64,000 bases of DNA from Clostridium sp. OF09-36 (lineage in GTDB: Bacteria > Bacillota > Clostridia > Lachnospirales > Lachnospiraceae). The position numbers and the translations under genes are program-made. The stretch's first letter is position 1. The number at the start of each line of letters is the position of its first letter. Shown here piece by piece: positions 1 through 8,794 of this stretch. The DNA is taken from NCBI RefSeq assembly GCF_003481985.1, contig NZ_QUMD01000006.1, forward strand, positions 1 to 64,000. The letters run 5' to 3'. The notes beneath the pieces are model-generated. The model was not told where the DNA came from, ran no database searches, and saw nothing but the letters and a program-made list of their open reading frames with translations.

Positions 1-206
1 ATATTTTTCTATGGCGGTTTTCTTCTCATATTTATTATTATCATTTTTATGAATTGATTTATTTTAAATATGATAAATTTCTATTTATCGATCATGAGAT
101 ACTTCATTCAGTAAGTACATCTTCGAACTTGTTTAATTAGTAAAATTCTCTTTGTGAATTCATCAAATTTATTTTTATGTTTTATCAGCAGTGGGAGAGT
201 AGTAAC

Positions 207-361
207 GCCATCAAAGCGCAATCATTATGCCATTATCACGCAATTATTATGCCATTCACCAAAATCAAGGTTATAGCGCGCCATTTATATGCCATCATCG
301 CGACATTATATCGCCATTTCAGTGCAACTATAGTGCCACTAATACGCAATTCTTGCGCCAT
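207..361. repeat. parC: parC-like centromere: 13 iterons with 11-bp period
   Basis: Short units of the form GCCAT/GCAAT start at 207, 218, 229, 240 and 251. After a 29-bp step they resume at 280, 291, 302, 313, 324, 335, 346 and 357. Within each block the spacing is exactly 11 bp, one helical turn. Two blocks of 11-bp direct repeats just upstream of a parM-parR operon is the layout of the plasmid R1 centromere, where ParR dimers load side by side. One unit (302) reads GACAT and two end in C rather than T. The function is inferred; the periodicity is seen directly. Confidence 0.85.
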
Positions 362-398
362 TTATTTAGATCAATCCTATTTCAAGAAGATAATAATA

Positions 399-427
399 TT
401 GACATTTCCGTAAATACACAGTATTAT
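399..427 (+). promoter_or_regulatory. Promoter of the par operon
   Basis: TTGACA at 399-404 and TATTAT at 422-427 are separated by 17 bp, a near-consensus housekeeping promoter. It lies directly downstream of the iteron array and about 160 bp upstream of parM. Bound ParR could therefore repress it, as in R1-type systems, although here the promoter is beside the array and not between its two halves. Confidence 0.7.
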
Positions 428-586
428 AATGGTAACGTCATTATTATTTTTGATAATAATAAATTGGCTTAGTAGTTCTACAGCATCGAAAACATAAGAT
501 ATAATAATAAAATTGATGTTAATTAAAAAGAAAGGGAAAGCTGCCATCTATGTAATAAAAAGAGAGGGTGAGCAGCAGGAAAAAGA

Positions 587-1729
587 ATGGACCAGAAATT
601 ATATTTGAGTGTTGACTGCGGATTTGATAAATTTAAGTGCTGTATCGGCGACTATTTACTCGCCTTTTCATCTAAAATGATTGATGTCACCAATTCTATT
701 AATGCTTTATCAGTAGCAGATGGCGACAACACCTACATAGAATACAAGGGATCTGTATACATGTTCGGTGACAGTATCGATCAAATCATCAGTATGAAAT
801 CCAATTTAAAAATGTATGCTGAAGAACTTGATAGTAACCGAAACAAACAACGTTTTAAAGACAGAACTTTCCATATTAGTTTACTCGCAGCAATCGGATA
901 CTCGATAGTAGCATATGATACCGTCTATAATCCTGAAAAAGATGTTGACAAACATCTTTTTAGAAACCTCAGTAACTTGCAGTATTTTATCGGTATTGGT
1001 TTGCCTTATGGCAGCATGAATGAATGGCCACAGATCAAGGAATTTTTGAAGCAGCGCCATCATTTCAAAATCCGCCGTGGTAGCAAATCCTGTACTTTTG
1101 ATTTTGACCTGGATCTTTCAAACGCGAATTTCTTATGTAACGCACAGGTAATCACAGCTTTTCTTTTCCAAGGTGCATCATCAGACGGTAATTTAACTAT
1201 TGATAAGAAGGCCTTACCGTGTATCATGATGGATGCTGGATATAAAACAGTTGGATTATTTGAACTGGCAAAGAATCTGTCGATCAATCCAGAAACCGCG
1301 TTCAGTGATACAGATCATGCAATGTACAACATTGATAAGTATGTTGAAGAGAAGGTAAAAGATGCTGGAAGAGAGGACTTTAGTTATCTTCAGGTACAGT
1401 ATCATGCCAGAGGCGAAGGTAATCCAGCAGTTCGTAAGAACACAACCGTGATCAATGTAAAGGATATCTACGAAAAAGTTTTGGCAGAAGAAGCTATCAA
1501 ACTGTGTAGCCTATTAGAAGGAAAATATTCATTGGATGACGTTGAAAATATGTTCATAACCGGCGGCACCGGAATCGCATATTATCCTCACATAAAAAAA
1601 TACATGGCTGAACATCATGGACTTACAAAAGTGGTTTTAACAAATCGTGCTGATGATGGATCCGAAATTTCTCCAATGTACGCTATTGTAATCGGACTGC
1701 ATAAACAGCTCAAAAACAGGTACAAATAA
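587..1729 (+). CDS. parM: ParM-like actin-family plasmid segregation ATPase
   Basis: 380 aa, the usual size for bacterial actin-like ParM/Alp proteins. Actin-fold nucleotide motifs are readable: an N-terminal phosphate loop around SVDCGFDKFK, a second phosphate loop around residue 212 (MMDAGYKTVGLFE) and the adenosine motif ITGGTG near residue 323. ParM forms dynamic filaments that push apart sister plasmids bound through ParR at parC. The start has a purine-rich site (AGCAGGA) 6-10 nt upstream. The stop overlaps the ATG of the next gene by one base, so the two are translationally coupled. The upstream 11-bp iterons and downstream small basic gene support the assignment. Sequence is divergent from the best known ParMs, so the exact subfamily is not claimed. 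Confidence 0.85.
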   Translation: MDQKLYLSVDCGFDKFKCCIGDYLLAFSSKMIDVTNSINALSVADGDNTYIEYKGSVYMFGDSIDQIISMKSNLKMYAEELDSNRNKQRFKDRTFHISLLAAIGYSIVAYDTVYNPEKDVDKHLFRNLSNLQYFIGIGLPYGSMNEWPQIKEFLKQRHHFKIRRGSKSCTFDFDLDLSNANFLCNAQVITAFLFQGASSDGNLTIDKKALPCIMMDAGYKTVGLFELAKNLSINPETAFSDTDHAMYNIDKYVEEKVKDAGREDFSYLQVQYHARGEGNPAVRKNTTVINVKDIYEKVLAEEAIKLCSLLEGKYSLDDVENMFITGGTGIAYYPHIKKYMAEHHGLTKVVLTNRADDGSEISPMYAIVIGLHKQLKNRYK

Positions 1730-2334
1730 TGGCTAGCTACATTCAAATCAACATCAATACAGCTAATGCGCCACATTTCGCTACGTGGTATCATAACCGC
1801 AGCGGTCAAGCAATGTCATTCTTGACCGCTGCCGTACTAAATTACGCAATCAAGCGGCAATTTCTCTTAATCGGCTACGCACCGAAAGACATTTCCCTTG
1901 AAGAGCTTCCAAAAGTATTTCAGATCCGCATTAAAGGCAATGAATCACTTGTCAAATGGGAAAACGATTTAAAAATGGCAAGCCTCAATAAACGCCGAAC
2001 GATTGAGTATATATTGGAACAATCCATCAGTACAGATACGCCCATCCGTTATACACAAGCAGAAATGGATATGAAAATAGCCGAGCTTACTTTCGGATCA
2101 ACAGCCCGAGAAGAGAAGAGTAGTGTGGCACTTTCATATGTACCGGTGGTAAACGAAAATCCTACTGATAATAGTTCCAATGAAGCGATAACGAAATCAA
2201 CATCTTCCATGAAACAGGATACCTCAAAAGTTGTTTCTGAAAATAAGGATACCGAAACCGCTTCAAGTAGAACTACCGAGGAAAATAATTCCGATAATAT
2301 ATTCATGAACAGTGCATTTGCTGGCCTAGAATAA
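1729..2334 (+). CDS. parR: ParR-like centromere-binding adaptor
   Basis: 201 aa, starting inside the parM stop codon (TAATG). The N-terminal half (to about residue 100) is a compact, mildly basic domain that could hold a ribbon-helix-helix fold. The C-terminal half is a long serine/threonine/glutamate-rich linker ending in a short hydrophobic tail (FMNSAFAGLE). This fits ParR architecture: an N-terminal DNA-binding domain contacting parC and a flexible C-terminus inserted in the growing end of the ParM filament. The call rests mainly on gene order (parC-parM-parR) and this domain layout; the primary sequence alone would not identify it. Confidence 0.7.
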   Translation: MASYIQININTANAPHFATWYHNRSGQAMSFLTAAVLNYAIKRQFLLIGYAPKDISLEELPKVFQIRIKGNESLVKWENDLKMASLNKRRTIEYILEQSISTDTPIRYTQAEMDMKIAELTFGSTAREEKSSVALSYVPVVNENPTDNSSNEAITKSTSSMKQDTSKVVSENKDTETASSRTTEENNSDNIFMNSAFAGLE

Positions 2335-2348
2335 AAAGGATGATGACC

Positions 2349-2537
2349 ATGCATATAACAAAGAAAAAACGAGATGCAATTGTCAAACTGCACCGTCAGG
2401 GCGAGTCGATCGAACTTCTGACCGCCATTAGCGGTCTCAACCGAACCACCATTACATCCATTATCAAAAAAGATGATAGTGAAAAGCTTTTTCGCGAATT
2501 CAATATGGTAAGTGAAAAATTATCGTTTGAGCGTTGA
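2349..2537 (+). CDS. Small helix-turn-helix protein
   Basis: 62 aa from the ATG at 2349, chosen over the ATGs at 2340 and 2343 because AAAAGGA lies at a proper 8-nt distance from it. The sequence is almost entirely one Hin/resolvase-like HTH: a first helix KKKRDAIVKLHRQGES, a turn, and a recognition helix around GLNRTTITSIIKK. It follows parR by a few bases and precedes a strong terminator, so it belongs to the par operon. It may tune transcription of the cassette or of copy number. No partner domain is present, so it is not a recombinase. Confidence 0.6.
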   Translation: MHITKKKRDAIVKLHRQGESIELLTAISGLNRTTITSIIKKDDSEKLFREFNMVSEKLSFER

Positions 2538-2614
2538 TAAGTATTTCTGATCAGGTAAGAATTTACAAAGCTCATCTGATGTGATAAAATACCTATTACA
2601 AAACCCGCTTTCCG

Positions 2615-2668
2615 GCATAACATAATCAATCTGCAGAATTGCTGCAGCCGATTATGTTATGCTTTTTT
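2615..2668 (+). terminator. Terminator of the par operon
   Basis: GCATAACATAATC (2615-2627) pairs perfectly with GATTATGTTATGC (2650-2662) and is followed by six T. The loop contains a second CTGCAG-based hairpin. A textbook intrinsic terminator closing parM-parR-HTH. Confidence 0.9.
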
Positions 2669-2703
2669 GTGCCCAAAATTTGAATTTGTGAAAGGATTTT
2701 AAG

Positions 2704-3867
2704 ATGATAAAAATGAAATCAGTTCCCATTATTTTCCTCATATTCATGTTCATCATATTGACGATCCCAGCATATGCCGCTGACACCAAAAAGATCACCA
2801 GCGTAAACATCCAGAGAATTTATAAAGCAAAGGAGGGCGAAATCAATCCAGATCAAGTATCTTTTAAGCCCGGCCGTTCCGAGTATACCATCACTTATCA
2901 GGGAATGTATGATGCCAGCGATTTACCAATCGGTTCTTATATGGACTATAGGATTACTCTTAATGCTAAAAAAGGGTATGATTTTGAATGGCTAAAAGAA
3001 CGAAATTGTCTTTCAGATTCCGGGACAATACAGGGACTCTCTATATCTGCAGATTACTCATCCTGTAGTTTTACCCTACATTCCTATCCGCTACCAATGG
3101 TTTTAAATCAGCCACAGCAGCTTCGTTGGAATGGGACAGTCGCAGAATGGGATCCTGTTGAACATGCCGACTCATATCATGTGACTATATATACCATCGA
3201 AAAGGACGGTCGTCTTACCCAACGTGGAAAAGAACTTACATGCAGCACAACCTCTATCAACACAAGAGAAATCCTATATTCAAAACCAGGTGATTATATT
3301 TTTAAAGTCGAAGCAGCCAGCGACCAAACATACCTGTATACCAGTAAAAAAGCAGAGCTGGCCTATAATCATTCAAAATATCTATCATCTGAAGATATTG
3401 GCTATTATACAGGATACTGGCAGAAGAAAAATGATGCGCAGCTCTATAAGCTCGCTTCCTCCGAACGCTCTGAATACGATAGTGAATACCTTATAAGTGG
3501 CCGATACCTTATAAACGGAGACTACTACACTTTTAACGAAAACGGTGAGCGGCTGACCGGCTGGCAATCTTTTGGCGGAGAATGGACTTATCACGATGAA
3601 AACAATGGAAGAGCAGTTCGCGGATGGTTTTCAAAAACATGTAAAAAATACTACTTCGATCCTGCGTCATCCATTATGATAACCGGTTGGAAGACGATCG
3701 ATCATCAAAGATATTATTTCGATCAGTCCGGGGCCATGGTCACTGGCTGGCAAAAAATCCATGGAAAGATATATCTATTTCAGAATAATGGCACGCTAAA
3801 CCTTAGTACGATAGTGATCCAGGGGAAAACCTATAGTTTTCAAGCCGATGGAAGTCTCATTCAGTAA
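2704..3867 (+). CDS. Secreted choline-binding-repeat surface protein
   Basis: 387 aa with an N-terminal signal peptide (hydrophobic residues 5-22, cleavage near AYAAD). A central region from about 30 to 230 is beta-rich and includes a fibronectin-like stretch around residues 135-215. The C-terminus from about 255 has four to five repeats of about 20 aa with the pattern YY-F-NGxxxTGWQ (cell-wall/choline-binding repeats). Such repeats attach proteins non-covalently to teichoic acid or other wall polymers. The gene has its own ribosome site (GAAAGGA) and lies between the par terminator and the coupling-protein gene. It may be an adhesin aiding mating-pair contact; that role is inferred from position only. 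Confidence 0.75.
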   Translation: MIKMKSVPIIFLIFMFIILTIPAYAADTKKITSVNIQRIYKAKEGEINPDQVSFKPGRSEYTITYQGMYDASDLPIGSYMDYRITLNAKKGYDFEWLKERNCLSDSGTIQGLSISADYSSCSFTLHSYPLPMVLNQPQQLRWNGTVAEWDPVEHADSYHVTIYTIEKDGRLTQRGKELTCSTTSINTREILYSKPGDYIFKVEAASDQTYLYTSKKAELAYNHSKYLSSEDIGYYTGYWQKKNDAQLYKLASSERSEYDSEYLISGRYLINGDYYTFNENGERLTGWQSFGGEWTYHDENNGRAVRGWFSKTCKKYYFDPASSIMITGWKTIDHQRYYFDQSGAMVTGWQKIHGKIYLFQNNGTLNLSTIVIQGKTYSFQADGSLIQ

Positions 3868-3900
3868 ACACATTTTCACTTGGAAAGGCAGGAATCATTT

Positions 3901-6507
3901 ATGCTCAGTTTGATATTTAAAATTCTACGGGATAAAGTAGGCGAGTTATACAATTCCATCAATCGGAAAATCCAGCCCTTACCATTTGGGGATGACCAGG
4001 ACTATATCTTTGACTCCGATACTGTAACCGTATCTGATTTCTGGAAGAATTTTAAAAAGTATAGCCAGAGCCCCGCTCTGGTTGGTGTATTTTATGCGTT
4101 TTTGCTTCTCAACATAATAATAAATTTATTTATTATTATCATTTCTATTTCTAATCTTTCCAATCACTACTTAGGAAATCATTTACTATCACTCATAATG
4201 GCACTTTTCTGGCTATTTATGCCTCCGTTTATCTGGATGTATTCTACCAGATATGTTTTTTGGAACTACCGTTTGTACAAATATGGAAGCCTCATCCTCC
4301 TAACATTGAATGACCTTATAATCATTCAGAAGTTCATAATGAGCAGCCTTTATCCGCCCCTGATTCGTTTTCTCTCAGTCATTCCGGTGGGAGAGTACAT
4401 CGGCAAGGATATGATCATGCAACTGGGCATTTTCCTATTTGCCGGACTACCGCCTCTTATTCCCATCTATATCGGATGCAAATTATATGGCACATTTTCT
4501 TCGGACCTAGTCTTGGATGAAATCGATCGGTTTAAACTCGATCATTACATAGATTTCCGGAAATCCAAAGAATTTGCTTATGATTTTAAAGCAGTCCGTT
4601 ATCTTTCAACGGGATCCCAATTTATTGTAAAAGAGTTGGACCGATTTTTGCATATGTACTGCGACGGTACAACCGGCACCGCGAAAACATCCAGTGTGCT
4701 CACTGTTGCCATTGCAGACGACCTTGATCAGAAAGTATATAATGAGGACTATCAGAAAAGAACTTGTTATGCAGCTCTAAAAGAGGGGAAATTACGGATT
4801 TGTGTTCCATTCAAGGAAACCGATTTTTCCATCAATTACTTTGAACCGGTTCTGTTAGAAAACCCGAATACAGACAGACAGATTGAAAAAGAAAACAACA
4901 GCAGAAAAGAGCTGTACCGGCATCTCAAGTTTGACTCCCAATCCGCCGGCATCACCGTTGTAGCACCCAATGCTACATGGGCAGATCAGTGCTACTATAT
5001 GGCCAAAAATCGCAAACTGAAGATCCATAGAATTGATCCGATTTTAAAAGATGGGAAACACAAAGAAGGGTTCACCGGTTTCAATCCTTTTAAAATCGAT
5101 CCGTCACTGACCGGAAAGGCACTGGCAACCACCATCACAGCCCAGGCCTCCAATTTCGCTACCGTAGTCCAGTCCATTTATGACCAGTCAGGAGTATCCG
5201 ATCCATATTTTTCTAGTCTCAATGAAACAGTAACTGTCAGCATAGCAGAACTATTAATGCTGACTTATCATCTGGTGCACCCCGGGCAGGTTCCCAAAGC
5301 ATCCGATGTGCAGAACCTGATCAACGACTGTAGCCGCTGCCGTCCATATCTGGATGCACTTATTAAGCACTATTCCGTTCACAGCCTCAGAAGCAATGGA
5401 AATGACCGCACAGAACAGGTTGCTGAGATTGTAGATGTAGGGCAGTGGCAACAGGTATACACAACCATCAACAATGATCTTCTGGGCGAAAATAAAGCAA
5501 ATATGTACGATCGCTGCAATGGTCTGCGAAACCTGATCAACAATTTCCTAAATGATCCTCTGGTCCGCGATGTTTTTGAAGCAGAAGAGACCGTTGATAT
5601 TGATAAAGCCCTGGAGTACGGTGAGATCATCATATTAAATTATGCCCTTGAGCGAGGCGATTCTGTGGCAACCGGTTTTGGCCTGTTTTTCCTGCTTTCC
5701 TATGAAACGGCCGTCCTCAGGCGTCCTGGATCAGAAAATGACCGTATCAAAAATTTTATTTACATCGATGAGCTTCCTGTGCTCCTGCATCCGAAACTGC
5801 AAAGTTTCTTCACACTGTTCCGCCAGTACCGGGTTGCTGTCATCTGTGCCATCCAGACACTGGATCAGGTAAAGAAGATACAGCTTGACAGCATCATGCT
5901 CGGTAACTGCGCACACCAGATCATATTTGGACGCGTAAGCACCACGGAAATGGATATCTTTTCCAAAATGGCTGGCGAGACCCTGGAACACGTCACACAG
6001 GAAACTGTTACGGAAACAGCAATCACCGCAGAGCTACCGGCTTACTCATATTCCAGGCGCTCTACACCTACCTTATCCGAACGTTTTTCTGGCACGGTAT
6101 TCCGGTATTTGGGCTTTCAGGAAGTTATATTCTTTTCCGTAAACAATTCTTCACCCATTTATCCCTTTAGGGGAAAAGTGAATTTTCTGCCCAAACCGAG
6201 AGAGAAGAGCGCCCCAAGACTAAAGATCGAATGGGAGCCATTCATGCCAGGACCGTTGCATCCATCCGTTTTTGAAAAACGATTCAGCGTTGCCCACATA
6301 TCATCAAACGGGTATTTTTCTTCAGGCAAACCAGGAAATTATTTCCTCGCAGGAAATAAAAAATCCATTCCAGAACCCCAGGTCCAGACGGATCTGACCA
6401 CAGAAACAACTGAAGCTGTCTCAGATGCAGAAGATCAAACGCCAGTAGAGCCGACCCATATCATAACCCCCACGGAACACACCGATGGCATCTTCTTCGG
6501 TGAATGA
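3901..6507 (+). CDS. VirD4/TraG-like type IV coupling ATPase
   Basis: 868 aa from the ATG at 3901, preferred over a TTG at 3880 because AGGCAGGA lies 8 nt upstream. The N-terminus has three or four membrane helices (about residues 45-190). A P-loop reading GTTGTAKTS lies near residue 255; the usual glycine before lysine is alanine. Walker B, FIYIDELPVL, lies near residue 620, followed by the AIQTLDQ sensor region typical of the TraG/VirD4 family. These hexameric inner-membrane ATPases deliver relaxase-bound DNA to a conjugation channel. No relaxase or other type IV secretion gene is seen in this window. The last 23 bp overlap the next, broken gene. Confidence 0.8.
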   Translation: MLSLIFKILRDKVGELYNSINRKIQPLPFGDDQDYIFDSDTVTVSDFWKNFKKYSQSPALVGVFYAFLLLNIIINLFIIIISISNLSNHYLGNHLLSLIMALFWLFMPPFIWMYSTRYVFWNYRLYKYGSLILLTLNDLIIIQKFIMSSLYPPLIRFLSVIPVGEYIGKDMIMQLGIFLFAGLPPLIPIYIGCKLYGTFSSDLVLDEIDRFKLDHYIDFRKSKEFAYDFKAVRYLSTGSQFIVKELDRFLHMYCDGTTGTAKTSSVLTVAIADDLDQKVYNEDYQKRTCYAALKEGKLRICVPFKETDFSINYFEPVLLENPNTDRQIEKENNSRKELYRHLKFDSQSAGITVVAPNATWADQCYYMAKNRKLKIHRIDPILKDGKHKEGFTGFNPFKIDPSLTGKALATTITAQASNFATVVQSIYDQSGVSDPYFSSLNETVTVSIAELLMLTYHLVHPGQVPKASDVQNLINDCSRCRPYLDALIKHYSVHSLRSNGNDRTEQVAEIVDVGQWQQVYTTINNDLLGENKANMYDRCNGLRNLINNFLNDPLVRDVFEAEETVDIDKALEYGEIIILNYALERGDSVATGFGLFFLLSYETAVLRRPGSENDRIKNFIYIDELPVLLHPKLQSFFTLFRQYRVAVICAIQTLDQVKKIQLDSIMLGNCAHQIIFGRVSTTEMDIFSKMAGETLEHVTQETVTETAITAELPAYSYSRRSTPTLSERFSGTVFRYLGFQEVIFFSVNNSSPIYPFRGKVNFLPKPREKSAPRLKIEWEPFMPGPLHPSVFEKRFSVAHISSNGYFSSGKPGNYFLAGNKKSIPEPQVQTDLTTETTEAVSDAEDQTPVEPTHIITPTEHTDGIFFGE

Positions 6508-7373
6508 AAATGAAAGGAACGCGAATACCACCGCATATACCATGTCCTATTCCCCATTTCGATTTGATAGCACCACAACCATTAAATCCATTCAGGTCCC
6601 TAGATCATCAGGAGCATGGCAATCCATCACAAAAAATGAATTGTCTGATCTGGAACTGCTCATCCTATCCATAGTCTATGAGCTGCAGTATTGTACCGCA
6701 TCTCAGGTAAGAGATTTTCTATTGTTTTGTGGGTGTGAAAACAGATTCAAGCGTTTTTCCGACGGAAACGGTAATCCCTATCGAAACCCCATCCAGCTCT
6801 GATACGCAAAGGATTGTTGATCCCACTTTCCATATTTCGCGGCGGAACAGCAAGCGGACCGTCTATCCTGCAGTTAAGCTCATTTACAAATAAATTAATG
6901 GAATTATTATTCCCGCATCCCAGAATTTTGATCATTTTCCAAACCGTACTGCAAATGATCCATCCACAATTTTAACAGTTCTGGTCCGCAATAGCGCCTG
7001 CATCAATATTCTGAGAAGCAATCACCAGATATTCCTTGCGCAGGCCATTGAGAATGCCCCATCTATTCCCCATATCTGCCTTAAGACGCGTTTGCAGGGG
7101 CAGATCTTAGTATTTCCCTACCGTTCAAATAAAAAGGCATTAAAAGCGGAACTGGATCGTCAAAATGCCACTTCCTATCAGACATGCATAGTGATCGCCG
7201 AAACTTTAGATGATGCAAGGAAATTGAACCACTTTCTGGACACCAGCCATTTTAAAACACCTTTACTCTTTAGCACCGATGCTTCGCTGAAGAACCCAGA
7301 AATTCCACTTCTTAAACACTTATACCAATTCACGAATGGGCATATGGAGTGCCTGGCACTTTCTGATACCTAA
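6485..7373 (+). pseudogene. Broken conjugation-associated gene (replication-relaxation-like)
   Basis: The first 105 codons (6485-6802) read SDLELLILSIVYELQYCTAS and then lose sense. Frame 3 takes over at about 6730 (open from 6711), runs through IVDPTFHISRRNSKRT to an in-frame TAA at 6891, then stays open to 7373 (KTRLQGQILVFPYRSNKK onward). Joined, this gives roughly 290 aa with an N-terminal winged-helix-like segment. The ELxLLxxLY...ATASQ pattern recalls the replication-relaxation family found next to coupling proteins in Firmicute plasmids; that match is from memory and moderate. Two lesions (a frameshift near 6720-6760 and the TAA) make it non-functional as read. Confidence 0.5.
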
Positions 7374-7431
7374 GAAAGATCGAAGCTTAAATCAGTAACC
7401 GTTTCAATACCACAGGAGGACAAAAATTACG

Positions 7432-7587
7432 ATGTATTTGATATGTTTCTTACTTTTCTTGTTTCTTGCAACGCTTCTTTTCTGCATTGTACAGAACAAA
7501 TCCCCATATGACCAGGCTATTGATGATTTAGCACAGGAAACCGTTCTAACGCAGTATTGTACCCATCGCAATACTAAATATCGCTGA
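7432..7587 (+). CDS. Small single-pass membrane protein
   Basis: 51 aa. It begins with one hydrophobic helix (MYLICFLLFLFLATLLFCIV) followed by a short polar tail with an acidic patch. A perfect AGGAGG lies 12 nt before the ATG, a little far but usable. It follows the broken relaxation-like gene, so it may be a small component of the conjugation region. I do not recognise a family. Confidence 0.5.
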   Translation: MYLICFLLFLFLATLLFCIVQNKSPYDQAIDDLAQETVLTQYCTHRNTKYR

Positions 7588-8060
7588 TTCCTTCTGTTTT
7601 CGTCCATGCACGGCAATGTGGTGATAGACGATGAAGGCCTGGTGTTCTTCACAGTGTTTAATGCCTCTTTTTTGTATTGATGCAACTCGCAAATAATGAT
7701 AGAATTGGTGAAGCAGGATCATGCCTGACAAATGGCCCACCACTGCGTGTATCATTCGGAGCATGATCTTTTCTGGAATACTGGCCTTAAGAAGGATATG
7801 AATATGAAAATGACCTTAAGAAGTCCCAGAGCCGGCGTTGTGTAGAGCGGTTCGGGGACAAAAGAAAGTATCTATACAAAATTGTTGAGAACAACCCACT
7901 GTGCTTAATCAAACCCTGCACAACCTTACTTCCCCTGGCAGAAATAAGTGCTGATGCAAAGATCATCGGCCCGGACGGGCAGCCTGTCCCTGCAACCGGC
8001 GAATACTATATCACTGCAGAAACCATGGATCCGTACCATATCGTAACAGATTGGTTTTAG
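7588..8060 (+). pseudogene. Degenerate coding remnants
   Basis: No intact gene here. One frame continues the preceding small ORF past its TGA with protein-like sequence (MHGNVVIDDEGLVFFTVFNA) but meets further TGAs and a TAG. From about 7797 another frame stays open to a TAG at 8060 and reads like a genuine C-terminus (LYKIVENNPLCLIK ... GEYYITAETMDPYHIVTDWF) of about 87 codons with no start. The stretch therefore looks like one or two decayed genes with a 3' end still readable. The family is not recognised. Confidence 0.45.
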
Positions 8061-8071
8061 GAGCTGCAGGT

Positions 8072-8111
8072 AAAAGACATATAAGCCCAATGGACTTTGT
8101 ATGTCTTTTTT
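8072..8111 (+). terminator. Intrinsic terminator before ahpC
   Basis: AAAAGACATA (8072-8081) pairs with TATGTCTTTT (8100-8109) and is followed by more T. It ends the conjugation-associated region and insulates the peroxidase operon downstream. Confidence 0.75.
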
Positions 8112-8230
8112 GTTTCTGATTGCCATAAGATTGATGCCTTTCTCTATGCAAACGTCATTGTTGCAGCGCGGTCTCCGCATAACTTGATGTGCTTCTGGGA
8201 ACCATTACTCCATAAAGGAGGACTGCGTAG

Positions 8231-8794
8231 ATGTCAATGATCAACAAAGAAATAAATGATTTTTCTGTTCAGGCTTATCAGAATGGTGAATTTAAAACCA
8301 TAACCAAAAACGATATCATGAAAGAATGGAGTCTCTTTTTCTTCTATCCGGCAGACTTTACCTTTGTATGCCCTACGGAGCTGGAAGATCTTCAGAACAA
8401 ATATCCAGAGTTTCTAAAAGCAGGATGCGAAGTTTATTCGGTCTCTACAGATTCTCATTTCGTACACAAAGCATGGCACGATCACTCTGAGCGAATTGGT
8501 AAGATCGCATACCCAATGCTGGCCGATCCCGCTCATGTATTATGTAAGGACTTTGGGGTATTGATTGAGTCCGATGGAATGGCCGAGAGAGGAAGCTTCA
8601 TCGTAAATCCAGAGGGAAAAATCGTTGTATACGAAATAAATGCGGGCAATGTTGGCCGTAATGCGGATGAACTGTTTCGCCGCCTTCAGGCATGCCAGTT
8701 CGTAGCAGAACATGGCGATCAAGTATGCCCGGCCAAATGGCAACCTGGTGCAGAAACCTTAAAACCAAGCCTTGATCTGGTAGGTATGCTCTGA
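8231..8794 (+). CDS. ahpC: Alkyl hydroperoxide reductase C (2-Cys peroxiredoxin)
   Basis: 187 aa, standard length for bacterial AhpC. The peroxidatic cysteine motif FTFVCPTE lies at about residues 43-50 and the resolving cysteine is in VCPAKW near residue 166. The enzyme reduces H2O2 and organic peroxides in the cytoplasm and is recycled by an AhpF-type reductase, here the next gene. AAAGGAGGA lies about 8 nt before the ATG. The stop overlaps the next ATG by one base (TGATG), a coupled two-gene operon. Oxidative-stress genes on a plasmid would help an obligate anaerobe survive exposure during transfer, but that benefit is inferred. Confidence 0.93.
   Translation: MSMINKEINDFSVQAYQNGEFKTITKNDIMKEWSLFFFYPADFTFVCPTELEDLQNKYPEFLKAGCEVYSVSTDSHFVHKAWHDHSERIGKIAYPMLADPAHVLCKDFGVLIESDGMAERGSFIVNPEGKIVVYEINAGNVGRNADELFRRLQACQFVAEHGDQVCPAKWQPGAETLKPSLDLVGML

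Noticed and set aside
177..472. Two overlapping small ORFs at the left end
   Set aside because: They are translations of the 11-bp iterons (11 is not a multiple of 3, so no frame is privileged), without ribosome sites.
2704..3867. Sortase-anchored adhesin
   Set aside because: No LPxTG motif or C-terminal membrane anchor; the C-terminal repeats are of the choline-binding type.
7432..7870. TGA read as tryptophan (alternative code)
   Set aside because: One frame stays protein-like across three TGAs, but all large genes in the window use TGA as a stop and contain normal TGG tryptophans. Decay is simpler.
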